Source of the DNA: Numida meleagris
Taxonomy: Eukaryota; Chordata; Aves; Galliformes; Numididae
Direction of reading: 5' to 3'
Length of the DNA: 64,000 nt
Assembly: GCF_002078875.1 (NCBI RefSeq)
Contig: NC_034410.1
Coordinates: forward strand, 80,668,240 to 80,732,239
Shown: one piece after another, positions 13,319 through 24,142 of the stretch
How positions within the stretch are numbered: position 1 is the stretch's first letter
Layout: every line of letters begins with the position of its first letter
Notes under the pieces: generated by a model
Databases searched by the model: none
Told to the model about the DNA's origin: nothing
Seen by the model: the letters and a program-made list of their open reading frames with translations, nothing else
Translations under genes and position numbers: made by a program

Positions 13319-13615
13319 GTGCAGTCAGGGTGTTTCAAGGGTCAGGGTCTCCTTGAAATGTGTTAGAGCAGGACCTAGAATCCACTGCCTGTCCCACTAC
13401 ACTACTCCAGCCAGTGCAGCCCCAGACCGGGGCACTGGGCACACAGGTGCACTCAGTGGTCAAGGTCCATTACTAGGCAGGGCTGTGGAGATCTGCAGTG
13501 ATCGTGCTGGGGCAGGGGCTGATGACCCATAGTTGATGTTGGGTCCTGGACCTGGGCAGGTTGGGGGAACCCCAGGCCTGAGCAGAGTGCTCATGCTGGG
13601 TAGGAGCTTCTTCAC
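13319..13615. other. GC-rich islet of unknown origin
   Basis: About 300 bp clearly richer in G and C than the AT-rich DNA on both sides, with runs such as CCAGACCGGGGCACTGGGC and CTGGGGCAGGGGCTGATG. It has no long open frame, no CR1 motif and no LTR ends that I recognise. A T-rich tract lies 47 bp to its left, but no TTTATT lies between them, so a minus-strand processed transcript is not supported. Candidates are an unrecognised repeat, an ERV internal fragment or an isolated regulatory islet. Confidence 0.4.
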
Positions 13616-14425
13616 AGTAAAGAATTAAGGAGATCTGAATGAGTATATGAAACTAGGAAAAACTTTTATTCCTTTTTTAATCTAAGAAAAAATAGAAAAC
13701 TTTATTTTTTCATCCAAGATATCTTTTGCTGCTTCCTTCCTCTCACAGCACTTTTGTTTTCAGTCACCACCTTTTTTCCCCCCTTTAACAGCTGCATTTA
13801 CAATATATATAACAGTATCTGCTGTACCATGCTGCTTAAATTATTTACTATCAATGCGCTTTTTCGAACTACAAGAAAAAGAGAAATAAAACAACTATTA
13901 ACAGTAAATTGGACTTCATTACAACTTCATAAGTCTTGATTTAAGATGATTATAAAATTAAAACTTCATTGGTATAAGTGCAAACATCTCCTTCCTAGCG
14001 TATTTTATTATTAGTTTATCTTTACAGCCTTTATTCTTGTCAGAGAATTGTGTGATTAGTGACTATTTTTACAAAACACACTATATGTTTCTTTTATACA
14101 CAGTCAGTAGGAATATAGGACACCTGCTGGTTCAATTATTTTATATTATTAAGTTTTGGATGCTATTTGTTTAGGATTGATTAAGTTTGTATGCAAGTTA
14201 ATGTCAAAAAACATAATGCATGCACCATTTGAGAATAACAAACGTATTAAAAAATCAAATGCCTTAGACTTTCGAGAGCTTGGCATCTGTTGAGGAGAGG
14301 TATTTAAGAAGTAATAAATTCTCAATTATTTTTTTTCTCTCAAATGCCTTCTAGGTTTGATAAATAAGCTCAGAACTACTAAATGCAGTAGTGCTTCCTT
14401 TTCCTTGTGTCTCACACAGACCTGG

Positions 14426-14460
14426 AAAAAAAAAAAGAAAAAAAAAAGAAAGAAAGAAAC
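14426..14460. repeat. A-rich / (GAAA)n tract
   Basis: A-runs separated by single G residues, ending in three GAAA units. Confidence 0.85.
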
Positions 14461-14780
14461 AATCAAGTCATTGCATTCAGTAGTATATTTCCTACAGATT
14501 TTAAGTTCTATTTTCTGGAACCACTAGACCTATCAACACATTAGTTCCACGTTCCCTCCTTCACATCTTTTGTAATCTTCGTTGGAAAATGACAGTAGAT
14601 GTTACATCTTTGCTACAAGAGTGAACATATACACTGATCACCCAGATGGTGCTAAGTAAAGTACATTACAAATGTAGTAGTGCCTCATTAGTCTCATCCT
14701 TACCCATCTACCAGTTTTCAGCAAACTTGTATGAACATAGCTTTTCTTGAGATTTCTTTAACAGAGTCAATGCATATAAG

Positions 14781-14828
14781 CTTTTTTTTTTCCTTCTTTT
14801 TTTCTTTTTTTCTTTTTTTCTTTTTTTC
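14781..14828. repeat. T/C polypyrimidine tract
   Basis: Nearly pure pyrimidine, with CTTTTTTT units of period about eight. Simple sequence. Confidence 0.85.
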
Positions 14829-15056
14829 AAGAAGAGGAAGAACGAAACACAGAGAAATAGATGACACAGGCTATGGTCTGTGTGACTATATAAACCTCAT
14901 TTTTATGGAAAATTCAGTCACAAACATATGCATCATTCTCCAGGTGAGCTTACCATGCAAAATAAAACTGCACTAGTGAGTATAAAATTCAATAAAATCT
15001 TCATTAGTTATCAGACAGAAAATAGGAAGGGTATGCATTTTGTAGAGCATTTTCCC

Positions 15057-15079
15057 TTTTTTTTTTTTTTTTTTTTTTT
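15057..15079. repeat. Poly-T run (23 T)
   Basis: Uninterrupted T tract abutting the LTR-like fragment that follows. Confidence 0.9.
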
Positions 15080-15225
15080 GTATCCCTCGAAGCATATATG
15101 CTATATAAGATGGTGTGTTGCTACAATAAAGTCGGACGCATCTCATATTGAGTTGATCTTGCGTTCCCCACGCAAGTACCGGTAGTGCAACCCTTTTGGG
15201 GAAACTTGGGGCGTTCCCCAACACA
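15080..15225 (+). mobile_element. ERV LTR fragment, R-U5-like
   Basis: The segment contains a TATA-like box (GCTATATAAG, about 15102), a polyadenylation signal (ACAATAAAG, about 15124) some 20 bp later, then a GC-richer stretch with GTTCCCCACGC and GCGTTCCCCA repeats, ending in ACACA. TATA box, AATAAA and a U5-like segment ending in CA fit the 3' half of a retroviral LTR. U3 is missing: a poly-T run stands where it should begin. The family is not identified. No gag, pol or env is adjacent. Confidence 0.55.
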
Positions 15226-15560
15226 CTAGATGAGGGCAAAGTTCTAGAATATAAAAATGTTTCATTTTATTCCTCTTGGTGTTGATCATTCAATCTTTCA
15301 TGCATTCAAATTGTCCCAGCAACTAGCATCATGCTTAATTTTATTTAGTTTGAATATTATGTTTTGTATTTACCATGGATGGGCCTAGCTTTTAAGTCTT
15401 TCTTTTCTGAACTTAGGGATACAGGGAACATGCACACATGTTACTTGTTTATTTATCTAATTGTTTCAACAGCTTGCATTCTTATGGCTCAGGCAGCTAC
15501 ACTGTATCGAACTTGTATTATACTTAGCTACAATTTGTTTTTTTATCTTGAAGTGCATTG
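15226..15560. other. Non-coding spacer
   Basis: Unique AT-rich sequence between two LTR pieces. No feature recognised. Confidence 0.55.
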
Positions 15561-16075
15561 TGTTGTGGTTTAACTCAGCAGGTGGATAAGCACCACACAG
15601 TCATTTTGCTCACTCCCCCACTTGCCAGTGGACAAAAACAAAGGAGAACTCGTGAGTTGAGATAAAACTATTTACTAAGATAGAGAGAAGGAAAAGAAAA
15701 ATCGTTATGACTATATATGAAAGTATATAACAAGTGATGCACAAGTAATTGTTCACCACTTACCAAATGGTATTCAGCTAGGCCCCCGGTGAGCAAAAAA
15801 AGCCAGATGAACTCCCACCTCCCTCAAAACTCCTTCTGCATGATGTCATATGGTATGGAATATCCCTCTGGCCAGTTTAAGTAAACTGTCCTAATCCTGT
15901 TCTCTCCCATCTCTTTGCTGAGAAAGTGGAATGGCCTTGGCTTTGTACAACACTGCTTAGCAATAACTAGAAACATTGGTGTGTTATCAACGTAGTTTTT
16001 CTCAAAGAACCAAAACCAATACATCATACCAGCCACTCTGCAGAAAACAATTCCATCGCAGCTAAAACTAAGATA
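15561..16075 (-). mobile_element. Solo LTR, avian ERVL-type
   Basis: Begins TGTTGTGGTTTAACTCAGCA and continues AAGCACCACACAG, then GTGAGTTGAGATAAAACT, and ends near CAGCTAAAACTAAGATA. I know this pattern as a common avian ERVL-class LTR, whose retroviral sense strand ends in GGTTAAACCACAACA. Strand is assigned minus because the ATTAAA-like signal and the GTTGAGATAAA motif are read from the complement. Length is about 515 bp. No internal retroviral sequence is attached, so it is a solo LTR. Flanking pentamers (CATTG left, CAATT right) match at only three positions, so the target duplication has decayed or the boundary is off by a base or two. Confidence 0.85.
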
Positions 16076-17555
16076 CAATTTTAGACAGGTACAACTGCAT
16101 CCACATCATAGCTATTTTTGTTACTCAAACTGTTACACTTGAAATATCAAATGCCAGGTATGGAGATAAATTTAGGCATGGGTGAACTCTCCCCTTCTTT
16201 CTCTGTTATTGTCTCTTGTGTCTTAATAATACAGTAGACATTGTCTAACATCTACTTTTCAGAATTATGTTACATGGCATCCATTGGCAATTTATGATAT
16301 TTGAAGCTGGGAAATGTAATAAATTTCTGTAGCTTCATAAGATAGTATATGTCTGTATATCCATTACAGAAGTAGGCTCTTTTTTCTTTCTTCTTTTCCT
16401 ACAATTCCTCTACACAAACTTACTTATTTTTCTTAGATTTAATCCTAAATAAATAAATACATAAATAAACAATTTATTGTTCTGAAAAACAATTTATATT
16501 AAACAGCATTATTCTGCTTTTTGTCAGTTAGTCTTCTCAGGCTTGTTCACATTTTGCTCTCAATTTTATAGGGATTAGAACTTCATCCTGTGAGAATGCT
16601 AATCTCTTCTTGCTCCAGATCCTAGGAATCGTTTTTAAGGTTTATCAAAGGTCATGTGTTCTAGCTATTATTCCTTTTGTGTCTGGAATATTTATCTACT
16701 TAATACTATCTAAATGTTTCCTAATAATACATTGTGTTTGCTTCAGCAAGCCTGCTTGCTGAACTATTACATGGACAAAATGATGCATTCTAATGCATTC
16801 CACTGCTTCCCTCCACCTTCAGTGCATATTCTAATTTAATGTCTATTCTAATTTGTCCTCATTGATCAATTTAACCTCTATAATACTCCTTTCTGTATAA
16901 TTGTATTTTTGGGGGTTTATTTTGGATTTTTCATGCATGCTTGAAAACATTATTTAGTCTTTCTCTAATGGAGATAGCATTAGGAAATTATCTGCTCCAC
17001 TGCCTTTAAATATGTATTAGTTATTTGCCTACAGCATTCGTCAGTGAGAGGGGTGACTTGAGATGTATGTATCTGACAGATAAATCAGGTCCACACATTC
17101 ACAGATATACTCTTAGTGTGAATTTGATCCCTCACGTTACTGGAATTTAGAATCTCAGAGCTAAGGTTTGAAAAACAATTAGAGGACTTATTTGCAATGG
17201 CTGTACATATAATTAAAAATATTTTATCATCTCTGTTATTCTTCCTTAAGTCTTCATTTAAAATATTTTGGAACTTGTAGTTAGTTGCCCTAAGGTTAGC
17301 CTTAAGGCTATATGGGAGTCATAATTAGTATAAGTACCTACAAAATTCCATCTCTAAGTATGTTGACAAGTTATTACTTATTCACACATATAACTGCCAG
17401 AAGTCATCCATAAAGAGTTGAAAACCATAGCAGAACATAAGGAAATCATCACTCTTCTAGAAAAAAAAATAAAACTTTGTAACAGTTAGATATAATAGAA
17501 AATAGAAGCGCTTCCCATATTTCAAAGCTAAAACGACAAATGCCCAGATCTTACA
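16076..17555. other. AT-rich non-coding DNA
   Basis: No gene or interspersed repeat recognised. Short AAAT-type low-complexity runs lie near 16450. Confidence 0.55.
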
Positions 17556-17933
17556 AAATCACAGAATTGTAGAGGTTGGAAGGGACTTCTAGAAATCATC
17601 TAGTCCAACGAATCTGCTAAAACAGGTTGCAAAGGAAAGTGTCCAGGTGGGTTTCTAGTGTGCACAGAGAAGGAGAATCCACAACTCTTTTGGGCAGCTT
17701 GTTCCTGTGCCCTTTCACACTCAAAGTAACAAATTTTTCCTTTGTGTTCATATGGAACTTCCTTTGGCATAGTTTGTGCCCATTGCCCTTTGTCCTCCTG
17801 TTGAGCACCACTGAAAAGAGCCTGCCCTCACCCACTTGATACCCGCCCAGCAGATATTTATAAGCATCAAGAAGATTGCCTCACAGTCTTTTCTTCTTCA
17901 GGCTAAAGCATGCCAGGTCTGCATGCCTTTCAG
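17556..17933 (-). mobile_element. CR1 LINE fragment, 5'-truncated
   Basis: Minus-strand CR1: the left edge has AATCACAGAATTG followed by GGTTGGAAGGGACTTC, the CR1 3' terminus in reverse complement. The body continues through the last part of ORF2 to AGGCTAAA...CCAGGTCTGCATGCC. The minus-strand translation includes FSVVLNRRTKGNGHKLCQ, matching the conserved [12 protein letters not shown] region of CR1 ORF2. Only one octamer survives. A different 28-bp CR1 tail starts immediately at its right edge. Confidence 0.88.
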
Positions 17934-17961
17934 AGAATCACAGAATTGCAGGGGTTGGAAG
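17934..17961 (-). mobile_element. CR1 3' tail (28 bp) joined to duplicated block
   Basis: AGAATCACAGAATTGCAGGG followed by GTTGGAAG is exactly a CR1 3' end in reverse complement, but CR1 identity stops after 28 bases. Instead of continuing GGACCTC it runs straight into the block that also occurs at 27857. The last three bases (AAG) belong to both, giving a short microhomology. Confidence 0.75.
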
Positions 17962-18173
17962 AGAAATCCCCATTGTAGCAATATAAGTGTATACTGTACA
18001 AGACAGAATGGCATGTTTGAGATGTCTGCTTTGTGAAAAGACATATTTTCTTCATGTTTAATGACTCGTGTTTTTGGAATTTCCTCTTTATGTCTGGGAA
18101 GAGGTAAACACCGAGGAAAAAAAAAAACAATTAACCCAGAATATAGTCAAGCTGCAAAGTGATTTTCACAGAA
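17959..18173 (+). repeat. Duplicated block, copy 1 (direct repeat of 27857-28089)
   Basis: From CCATTGTAGCAATATAAGTG to GATTTTCACAGAA this segment matches 27857-28089 base for base, except about ten substitutions over roughly 195 aligned bases, a longer A-run and a short insertion in the other copy. It has no coding potential and no CR1 or LTR motif in its body. On the minus strand it sits 5' of the CR1 tail at 17934-17961. It could be an uncatalogued interspersed repeat or a local duplication. Confidence 0.85.
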
Positions 18174-19277
18174 AGAAAAAAAATGAAACGTATCTGTGCT
18201 ATATTATTGAACAAAATTTTTCTGAGAAGATATGGTTTTACACTACCACAGCTATAATCCAAGTCAACCATCTCTCCAACGCTGAGGAAAATTAAATCTT
18301 CTCAGGATTTCTTGGCTGCTTGTGAACTAGACATAAATTTTTAAACTGAACCACTACGCTCTGGGAATATTCCACCTCTAATTCCAGAAGCGAAATCTCC
18401 TTTTAACAAAAGCTCCCAAACTGTAGCAGTAATGATCCTTCTTCAGGGAATGAGAACTTCCCCATTAATATCATTGCCACTTTCAAAATCATGTATGCAA
18501 CAACAAAATATAAATATTAATCTAATAAAATACACAGCAAAAGAACTGTTCATGTACAATTCTGTATATGAAGCAACAATTATAAAACCTTTAATACCAG
18601 TCAAAATTTTCCTGTCACTTACAATTTATACACTACTGAGAAGAGAGAAGGAAAAACAAATCAAATTATGTAGCAATACACTAGCTATTTCTCAACCTTC
18701 TGAAGAATTTAAGTTTGCTTTATTTAAAATGTGTAGAGTACCAAAATATTACTATAAACATATCTTACAGAAGAATAAAGTATTTTAGCCACGAACACTC
18801 AAATATTTAACAAGATAATTTCATTTTGGAAACTTTACCTAAGAAATGCTAAGTAGGAAACAGAGTTTGAGAAAAAATAAGCAAACATTCTTGTATATGA
18901 CATTAAAAAAATTACAATTCTTTAAATAAAATTGTTTTTGTTAGAAAATTTACACTACCTCCTCAATAATGTCAGGCAAAATATAACTAGGCATAAACTT
19001 CTAGGTAGAGATGTGCAACAAATGAGGAAGTATACTCCCTTATGCTACAGGAGTAACAATGTTGAAATAAGACTACAGAACCATTAATTGCCATTGTTCT
19101 TTTGCAGACATACATTGTAGTTTATTATAATATACAGTCACATTTCAAACTGAACCACAATTTGACATGACAAATACCCCATCAGAAACCTAGCTACAGA
19201 AGAATAATTTTCTTTACATTTTCTTATCCCATCAGTTCCAAATACTTTTTGAATGCTGTATCTCCTGTTAGACCTTC
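18174..19277. other. AT-rich non-coding DNA
   Basis: Contains an open frame of 118 codons (18432-18788) that lacks any family motif and has the composition expected from AT-rich DNA; I do not call it a gene. No repeat recognised. Confidence 0.55.
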
Positions 19278-19832
19278 AGTTTTGTTGTGGTTTAACCTGA
19301 CAGGCAGCTAAGCACCACACAGCTGTTTGCTCACTCTCCCCACAGAGAGAGAATCAGGAACAAAATAAAACTCGGAGTTGAGATAAAAGACAGAAAAGGA
19401 AAAGAGAAAACAAACATTTTAAAAAATGGTGTATATATATATATATATATATACACATATATATATCCACAAGGCAACTACTCACCATTCATTGAGTGTT
19501 GCCCAGTAAGCAACACAATTGCTCACTGACCAACACCCTGCTATGTGTCATCACCTAATCACCAGCGCCCAGGTAATCCTGGAGCAGTGGCTGCCCCCTG
19601 GCTAACTCCCTACAGCATTATTGCCTTCTTCATGATGTCACTTTGGATGGAATAACTCCTTGGCTAATTCAGGCCGGTTGTCCTGACTCTGCCCCCCTCA
19701 CATCCTCTGTTGTGTCACAATAGATGTGGCCATTTCTGTTTGTACTAGACCTGGGCAATCACTCATCACACAGCAACAACAAAAACATTGGCGTGCTATT
19801 AACATTGTCTCAGCTGAAACCAGGATAAGTTT
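19278..19832 (-). mobile_element. Solo LTR, avian ERVL-type, with 5-bp target duplication
   Basis: The LTR proper is 19283-19827 (545 bp). It begins TGTTGTGGTTTAACCTGACA, carries AAGCACCACACAG and GGAGTTGAGATAAAA, and ends CAGCTGAAACCAGGATA. It is flanked by perfect AGTTT pentamers (19278-19282 and 19828-19832). A 5-bp duplication is typical of ERVL-class integration, so both ends are defined precisely. It contains a TA microsatellite at 19432-19467. It is the same family as 15561, 21950 and 55317. Retroviral sense is the minus strand, inferred from the GTTGAGATAAA motif. Internal genes are absent, consistent with recombination between two LTRs. Confidence 0.92.
19432..19467. repeat. (TA)n inside solo LTR
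   Basis: About 18 TA steps broken by one ACACA. It arose within the LTR, since LTR motifs lie on both sides. Confidence 0.9.
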
Positions 19833-20054
19833 AAAACTCTTAGTAGTATAATTATCTTGTTTCTTTGTAGACAGACAGTATTATAGTAATCAAGAAAACA
19901 CAGGAAAATAGAAACTCTAAAAACATTACAAGATAATGGTAATTTTTTTTTTTGATTGTACCATTCTCTTTTTCTGAAGGCATATCTATCTAGAACTATG
20001 TCTTGTCTTTGACACACAGTATGATTTTCTCTGCAACTGAGAGGTATAGATTTG

Positions 20055-20570
20055 ATGGATAGACTACTGGATAGTTAAGGAATTGGCTGGATGGACACAT
20101 CCAGAAACTTAATGACTCAATGTCCAGATGGAGATCAGTGTCAAGCAGTGTCCCTTAGGAGTCTCTACTGGGACCAATACTGTTTAATATTTTTATGAAT
20201 AGCATAGTAGGATTGAGTGCACCCTTGGCAATACTGTGGACAACATGAAGCTGAATGATGCAGTTGATAAGCTGGAAGGAAAGGATGACACAAAAATTTC
20301 TAGGCAGGCTTAAGAAGTAGGCCCTTGTGAATTCCATGAAATTCAACAGGGGCAAGTGTAAGGTTCTGCACCTGGGTTATGGTAATCCCTGGTGTCTGTA
20401 CGAACTGAGGGATAAACGGATGGAAAGCAATTGTATGGAGAGGGGCTTGGAGGTCTTGGTGGATGAAAACTTTGACTTGAGTCATGTTCACTTGCTGCCC
20501 AGAAGCCAGCTGTAAACTGGGCTACATTAAAAGAAGGGTGGCTAACAGGGTGAGGGAGGTGACTGAGTGA
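20055..20570 (+). mobile_element. CR1 LINE fragment A (ORF2 middle), 3'-truncated
   Basis: Begins in the reverse-transcriptase region (GGATAGTTAAGGAATTGGCTGG), passes the area of the catalytic box in decayed form (GGCAATACTGTGGACAACAT) and continues through AGTGTAAGGTTCTGCACCTG to AGGGTGAGGGAGGTGACTG. It then stops without the rest of ORF2, the 3' UTR or octamers. Many stops and frameshifts; an old copy of a different subfamily from those at 6281 and 44029. Loss of the 3' end is unusual for CR1 and points to later deletion or rearrangement at the join with fragment B. Confidence 0.85.
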
Positions 20571-21071
20571 CATCACATGTGATGTGCGGAACAATCAGGG
20601 GATTAAGCCCAGCCAGCATTGGTTCATAAAAGCAGGTCCTTCTTGACCAACCTGACCTCCTTCTATGGTAGACTTACCCACCTGGTGGATCAGGGAAAGT
20701 CTTTGACGTAGTTTACCTAGACTTCAACATTGTCTCCCACAGTATTCTCATACAGAAGCTGGCAGCCCATGGCTTGGACAGGTACACTCTTGTCTGCATA
20801 AAGAACTGTCTGGAGGACCAGGCCCGAAGAGTGACGGTGAATGAAGTTAAACCCATCTGGTGACTGGTCTTCCCCAGAGAGTTCAGTATTGCAGCCTGTC
20901 CTCTTCAATATCTTTACTGATGACCTGGACGAGGAAGTTGAGTGCACCTTCAGTAAGTTTGCAGATGACATCAAGCTGGAAGGAAGTGTCGATGTGCCTG
21001 GGGGTAGCAATGCCCTACAGAGGGATCTGGACAGGCTGGACTGCTAGACTGAGGCCAATGGGATGAAGTCA
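20571..21071 (+). mobile_element. CR1 LINE fragment B (ORF2 reverse transcriptase), 3'-truncated
   Basis: Starts upstream of fragment A in the ORF2 frame of reference: CCTTCTTGACCAACCTGACC, then TTTGACG...TACCTAGACTTC and CTGGCAGCCCATGGCTTGGA, all characteristic of the CR1 reverse transcriptase. The translation in one frame reads [16 protein letters not shown] and FADDIKL; the F-A-D-D catalytic box is at 20958-20969. It ends abruptly at about 21071 after GAGGCCAATGGGATGAAG, with no 3' UTR. Fragments A and B overlap in ORF2 position, so they come from two elements, not one interrupted copy. Confidence 0.88.
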
Positions 21072-21949
21072 ATTCCAGATTGGGGATTATCTAGTACAAA
21101 TAATGATGTGTCATATTTGCACGTTTCCTCCTAAATTCTAAATATGCTTTCCACTTATATTAATATATTACATATTTTAATCAGAGTTTGTGTTTATAAC
21201 ACTACCCAGAGAAGCAGTAAATTATGGCACTTCATAAAATAAAGAACAGTTTTCAAAAAAGCTACAATTAGATGCTCTTCACAGATAAACTTGCTAAGAT
21301 CAGATCAAATCCAAATCCTATTACACAATAGCAGAAACAAGAATACCAATCAAAGCAGCTCTTGGAAAATGAATATTTGTATTACCCATATTTTTTCAGA
21401 TTATCTATGTCAGATTCTGTCATGATGTTGTCACAGAGCTGTTGCAGTGAGAATCAGCAGATGGTTAAACAATCCTAAAATGCCCTTCAGGAACTGCAAC
21501 AGCTGTGTATGGTCAGGATTCGTAAACTTATCCAGAGTAAATGTGAACTGGGAACTGTGTAGCATGGAAACACAATGGTTTCCTTTACTTGTCAAAATGA
21601 CTTTGCAAACATTTCTTAAGCTTTGAACTTTCCAGAATAAATTCAGTAAGATTTTTATAGTAATCTTGTGTAAACAGTCCACATACAAAAATTCAAAACC
21701 AATTTATTAACTGAGACTATGTTAATTAAAATGAATTGAGTAAAACGATTGAGTAAAATGTACCTTTCAAATACACAGATAACAGTCCTGCAGTCGTTAA
21801 ATCTTTTAAAGTTTCTGAATATTTGTTTGTTAGCACTTCAGTGTATATCCCAAATATTTTTACTTGTATTTGGGTTCAACAATGACAAAAACAATAGAAG
21901 TAATTACTAGAAAATCTGTATCATGTTGTACAGAAAACAGTTTAGAGCT
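21072..21949. other. AT-rich non-coding DNA
   Basis: No gene or repeat recognised. Confidence 0.55.
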
Positions 21950-22330
21950 GTTTCTGGGGTTATACAAGGAGCTGAGACAGAACTCTGACGATTGATCCAA
22001 ACTGGTCAAAGGGATATCCCATACCATATGGGACTATGCTAAACAATAAAACGGGGGAGTGGGTGGGAGAGGCTACCTACTGCTAGTCGGGAATTGAGTA
22101 GGCATTGGTTAGAGGGTGGTGAGTGATTGTGCTGCACATCACTTTCTTTATCGTTACATATACATATTTTATCATTATTATTATTTATTCTTCCTTTTCT
22201 GTTCTATTAAGCTCTCTGTCATAATCCACAACTATTACCCTTTTTCCATTTCTTGTCTCCACCCTACTGTGGAGTGGAGCGAGCACATGGCTATGTGGTG
22301 CTTAGCTGCCTACCAGGTTAAACCACGGCA
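21950..22330 (+). mobile_element. Partial solo LTR, avian ERVL-type, opposite orientation
   Basis: Same family as 19283 but inverted. It keeps CCAAACTGGTCAAAGGGATA, TCCCATACCATATGGGAC, an ATA/TATA-position motif (AACAATAAAACGGGGG), GGGTGGTGAGTGATTGTGCT, a CTATTAAG polyadenylation-position motif, and at the right edge ATGTGGTGCTTAGCTGCC and AGGTTAAACCACGGCA. The order of promoter-like then polyadenylation-like motif puts the sense on the plus strand. The first part of U3 is missing or decayed, so the left boundary is approximate. No target duplication was found. Confidence 0.85.
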
Positions 22331-23639
22331 ATTGTATACAAGGAATTTCCATTATTTTTCTTGAGAGACCATGTGCCATCTAACAAAACTCACTGTGGAT
22401 GTTTTCTATGATGCTTTCTCCATTTAATCTCATTCCTCTTAGTTACGTCCTTGAGGGAAAAAAAGTCACAGTACACAGTTTCTCTCCACACATAGCTTTT
22501 ACATTTCTCAGGTATTTCTGGTCCTGATCTGCTCCATTAGTTATCCCTTAGTGAAGCCCTCATTCATATTTAGCTACTTCATTGCTTCCTCTTAAGTCAA
22601 CTTTCCTAGCCCCTTGATCATTTTTATGCTATGAGCTAGAGCTTATTCTAGAGCTTATTCTTTTTAGGTCCTTAAAAATATATGCCAACAATACAACAAT
22701 AATGACCATATTTTCATGGAAGAGTACACATGTTATTATACAACAAGTTGTAAAGTTGCAGTGTAAAGAGTTATATTATTCCTGAATTGCTTATTTTAGA
22801 AATAATCAAAAATAACTTAATGCCCTATGTGAGAGCAATACAATGTCTCAAGTGTTTATCCTCCAGCATGATTTAATATACATGGAGACCAAAAAGAATT
22901 AACAAGACTGTCTTTATATTCCTTACAACAAATGTGGTCATTTCAATTCTAGCCTACAGTAAAGTGATAAAATTCATAGAACACAAAGAACTCTATTTAA
23001 ACCACTTTCTGAAGAGAAAAAGTATGTCTCTTTTGGAATTATTGACACAGATATTAAACGCAAAGAAGCTAAATAAGCAACCAAGTATTGGAAGAGCATG
23101 CAGACAAAACAAACAAAACAAGAAAGCAATCAAAAACCACCAAGGAAAACAGGAAAATGAAAGCACCTGATTTTAATATAATTTGTTGCTTTATCACTCA
23201 GAGAACAAAATGTGGAATTCCCACAACAAATGGAGCAAGAGAGAGAATTGGCAAAATAAACACAATTTAACTTCCAAAGCTGTATCGAGACTATTATATG
23301 TATTTGTGCTCTTGCAGGGTCCTTACAAGAATATACGGAGATAAATTTCAAAGGCTGCAAAATATTGTTCTAGTAAACATTATGATTCAGTGTTTTATTA
23401 CTCAAAGAGCTTTCAGAAGAGAGAGTACTCAAAAAAAAAAAAAAAAAGCACCAGAAATACAGAACAGCATGGCATCAGTAAAACTGGTCAGATGTTGATA
23501 ATTTTAAAAGGGTATGATGGGTTGGGGGCAGAGGAAAATCCCTCAGGTTTTCTGATGTCAAAATATTTGAAGTTGGCCTAGCAGCTTTAAAGTATGTTAC
23601 CTCATTGTGCACCATAGGCAGCATTTTATTCACTTATGG
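22331..23639. other. AT-rich non-coding DNA
   Basis: No gene recognised. A 17-A run lies at 23431-23447. Confidence 0.55.
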
Positions 23640-23854
23640 GGGTGAAAATCCGAGAACAAAGCTAATTCCAACACTCTGACCTCTGCAAGTCAGCCAGTTC
23701 TCAGTCCACCTCACTGTCCACTTATCTATCTCACACTTTCTAAGTTTCATAATAGCATAAAAGGATGTTGTGGGAGATGGTGTCAAATTCCTTGCTGAAG
23801 TCAAAGTAGACAACGTCCATTGCTCTCCCCTCATCTACCCAGCCAGTTATGACA

Positions 23855-24142
23855 TCATAGAAGGTTGGTCAAACATGATTCCCCCTTGGTGAATCCATGT
23901 TGACTACTCCTCATAACCTTTTCTTCCACTTGCCTGGAGATGACATCCACAATAAGTTGTTCCATCACCTTCCCAGGGATGGAGGTAACACCGACTGGTC
24001 TGTAGTTTCCCAGCTCTTCCTTCTTGGCCTTTTTGAAGACTGGAGTGACACTGGCTTTCCTCCCGACCTCAGACACCTCCCATGAGCTCTCATAGATGAT
24101 AGAGAGTGGTTTGGCAATCATTTCTGCCAGTTCCCTCAGCAC
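23855..24142 (-). pseudogene. CR1 ORF2 reverse-transcriptase N-terminal part
   Basis: A 95-codon open stretch reads through the first conserved reverse-transcriptase blocks of non-LTR elements: TPVFKKAKKEELGNYRPVGV, then VMEQLIVDVISRQVEEK, then SQHGFTKGESCLTNLL. The catalytic palm residues would lie further 3' and are not present in this copy. A fragment of the element above. Confidence 0.82.

Larger units (their letters stand above)
13616..15056. other. AT-rich non-coding DNA
   Basis: No gene recognised. It contains an A-rich tract at 14426-14460 and a pyrimidine tract at 14781-14828. Confidence 0.55.

Noticed and set aside
18432..18788. 118-codon open frame on the plus strand
   Set aside because: Rich in Ile, Lys, Asn and Leu with no motif; not flanked by convincing splice or promoter signals.
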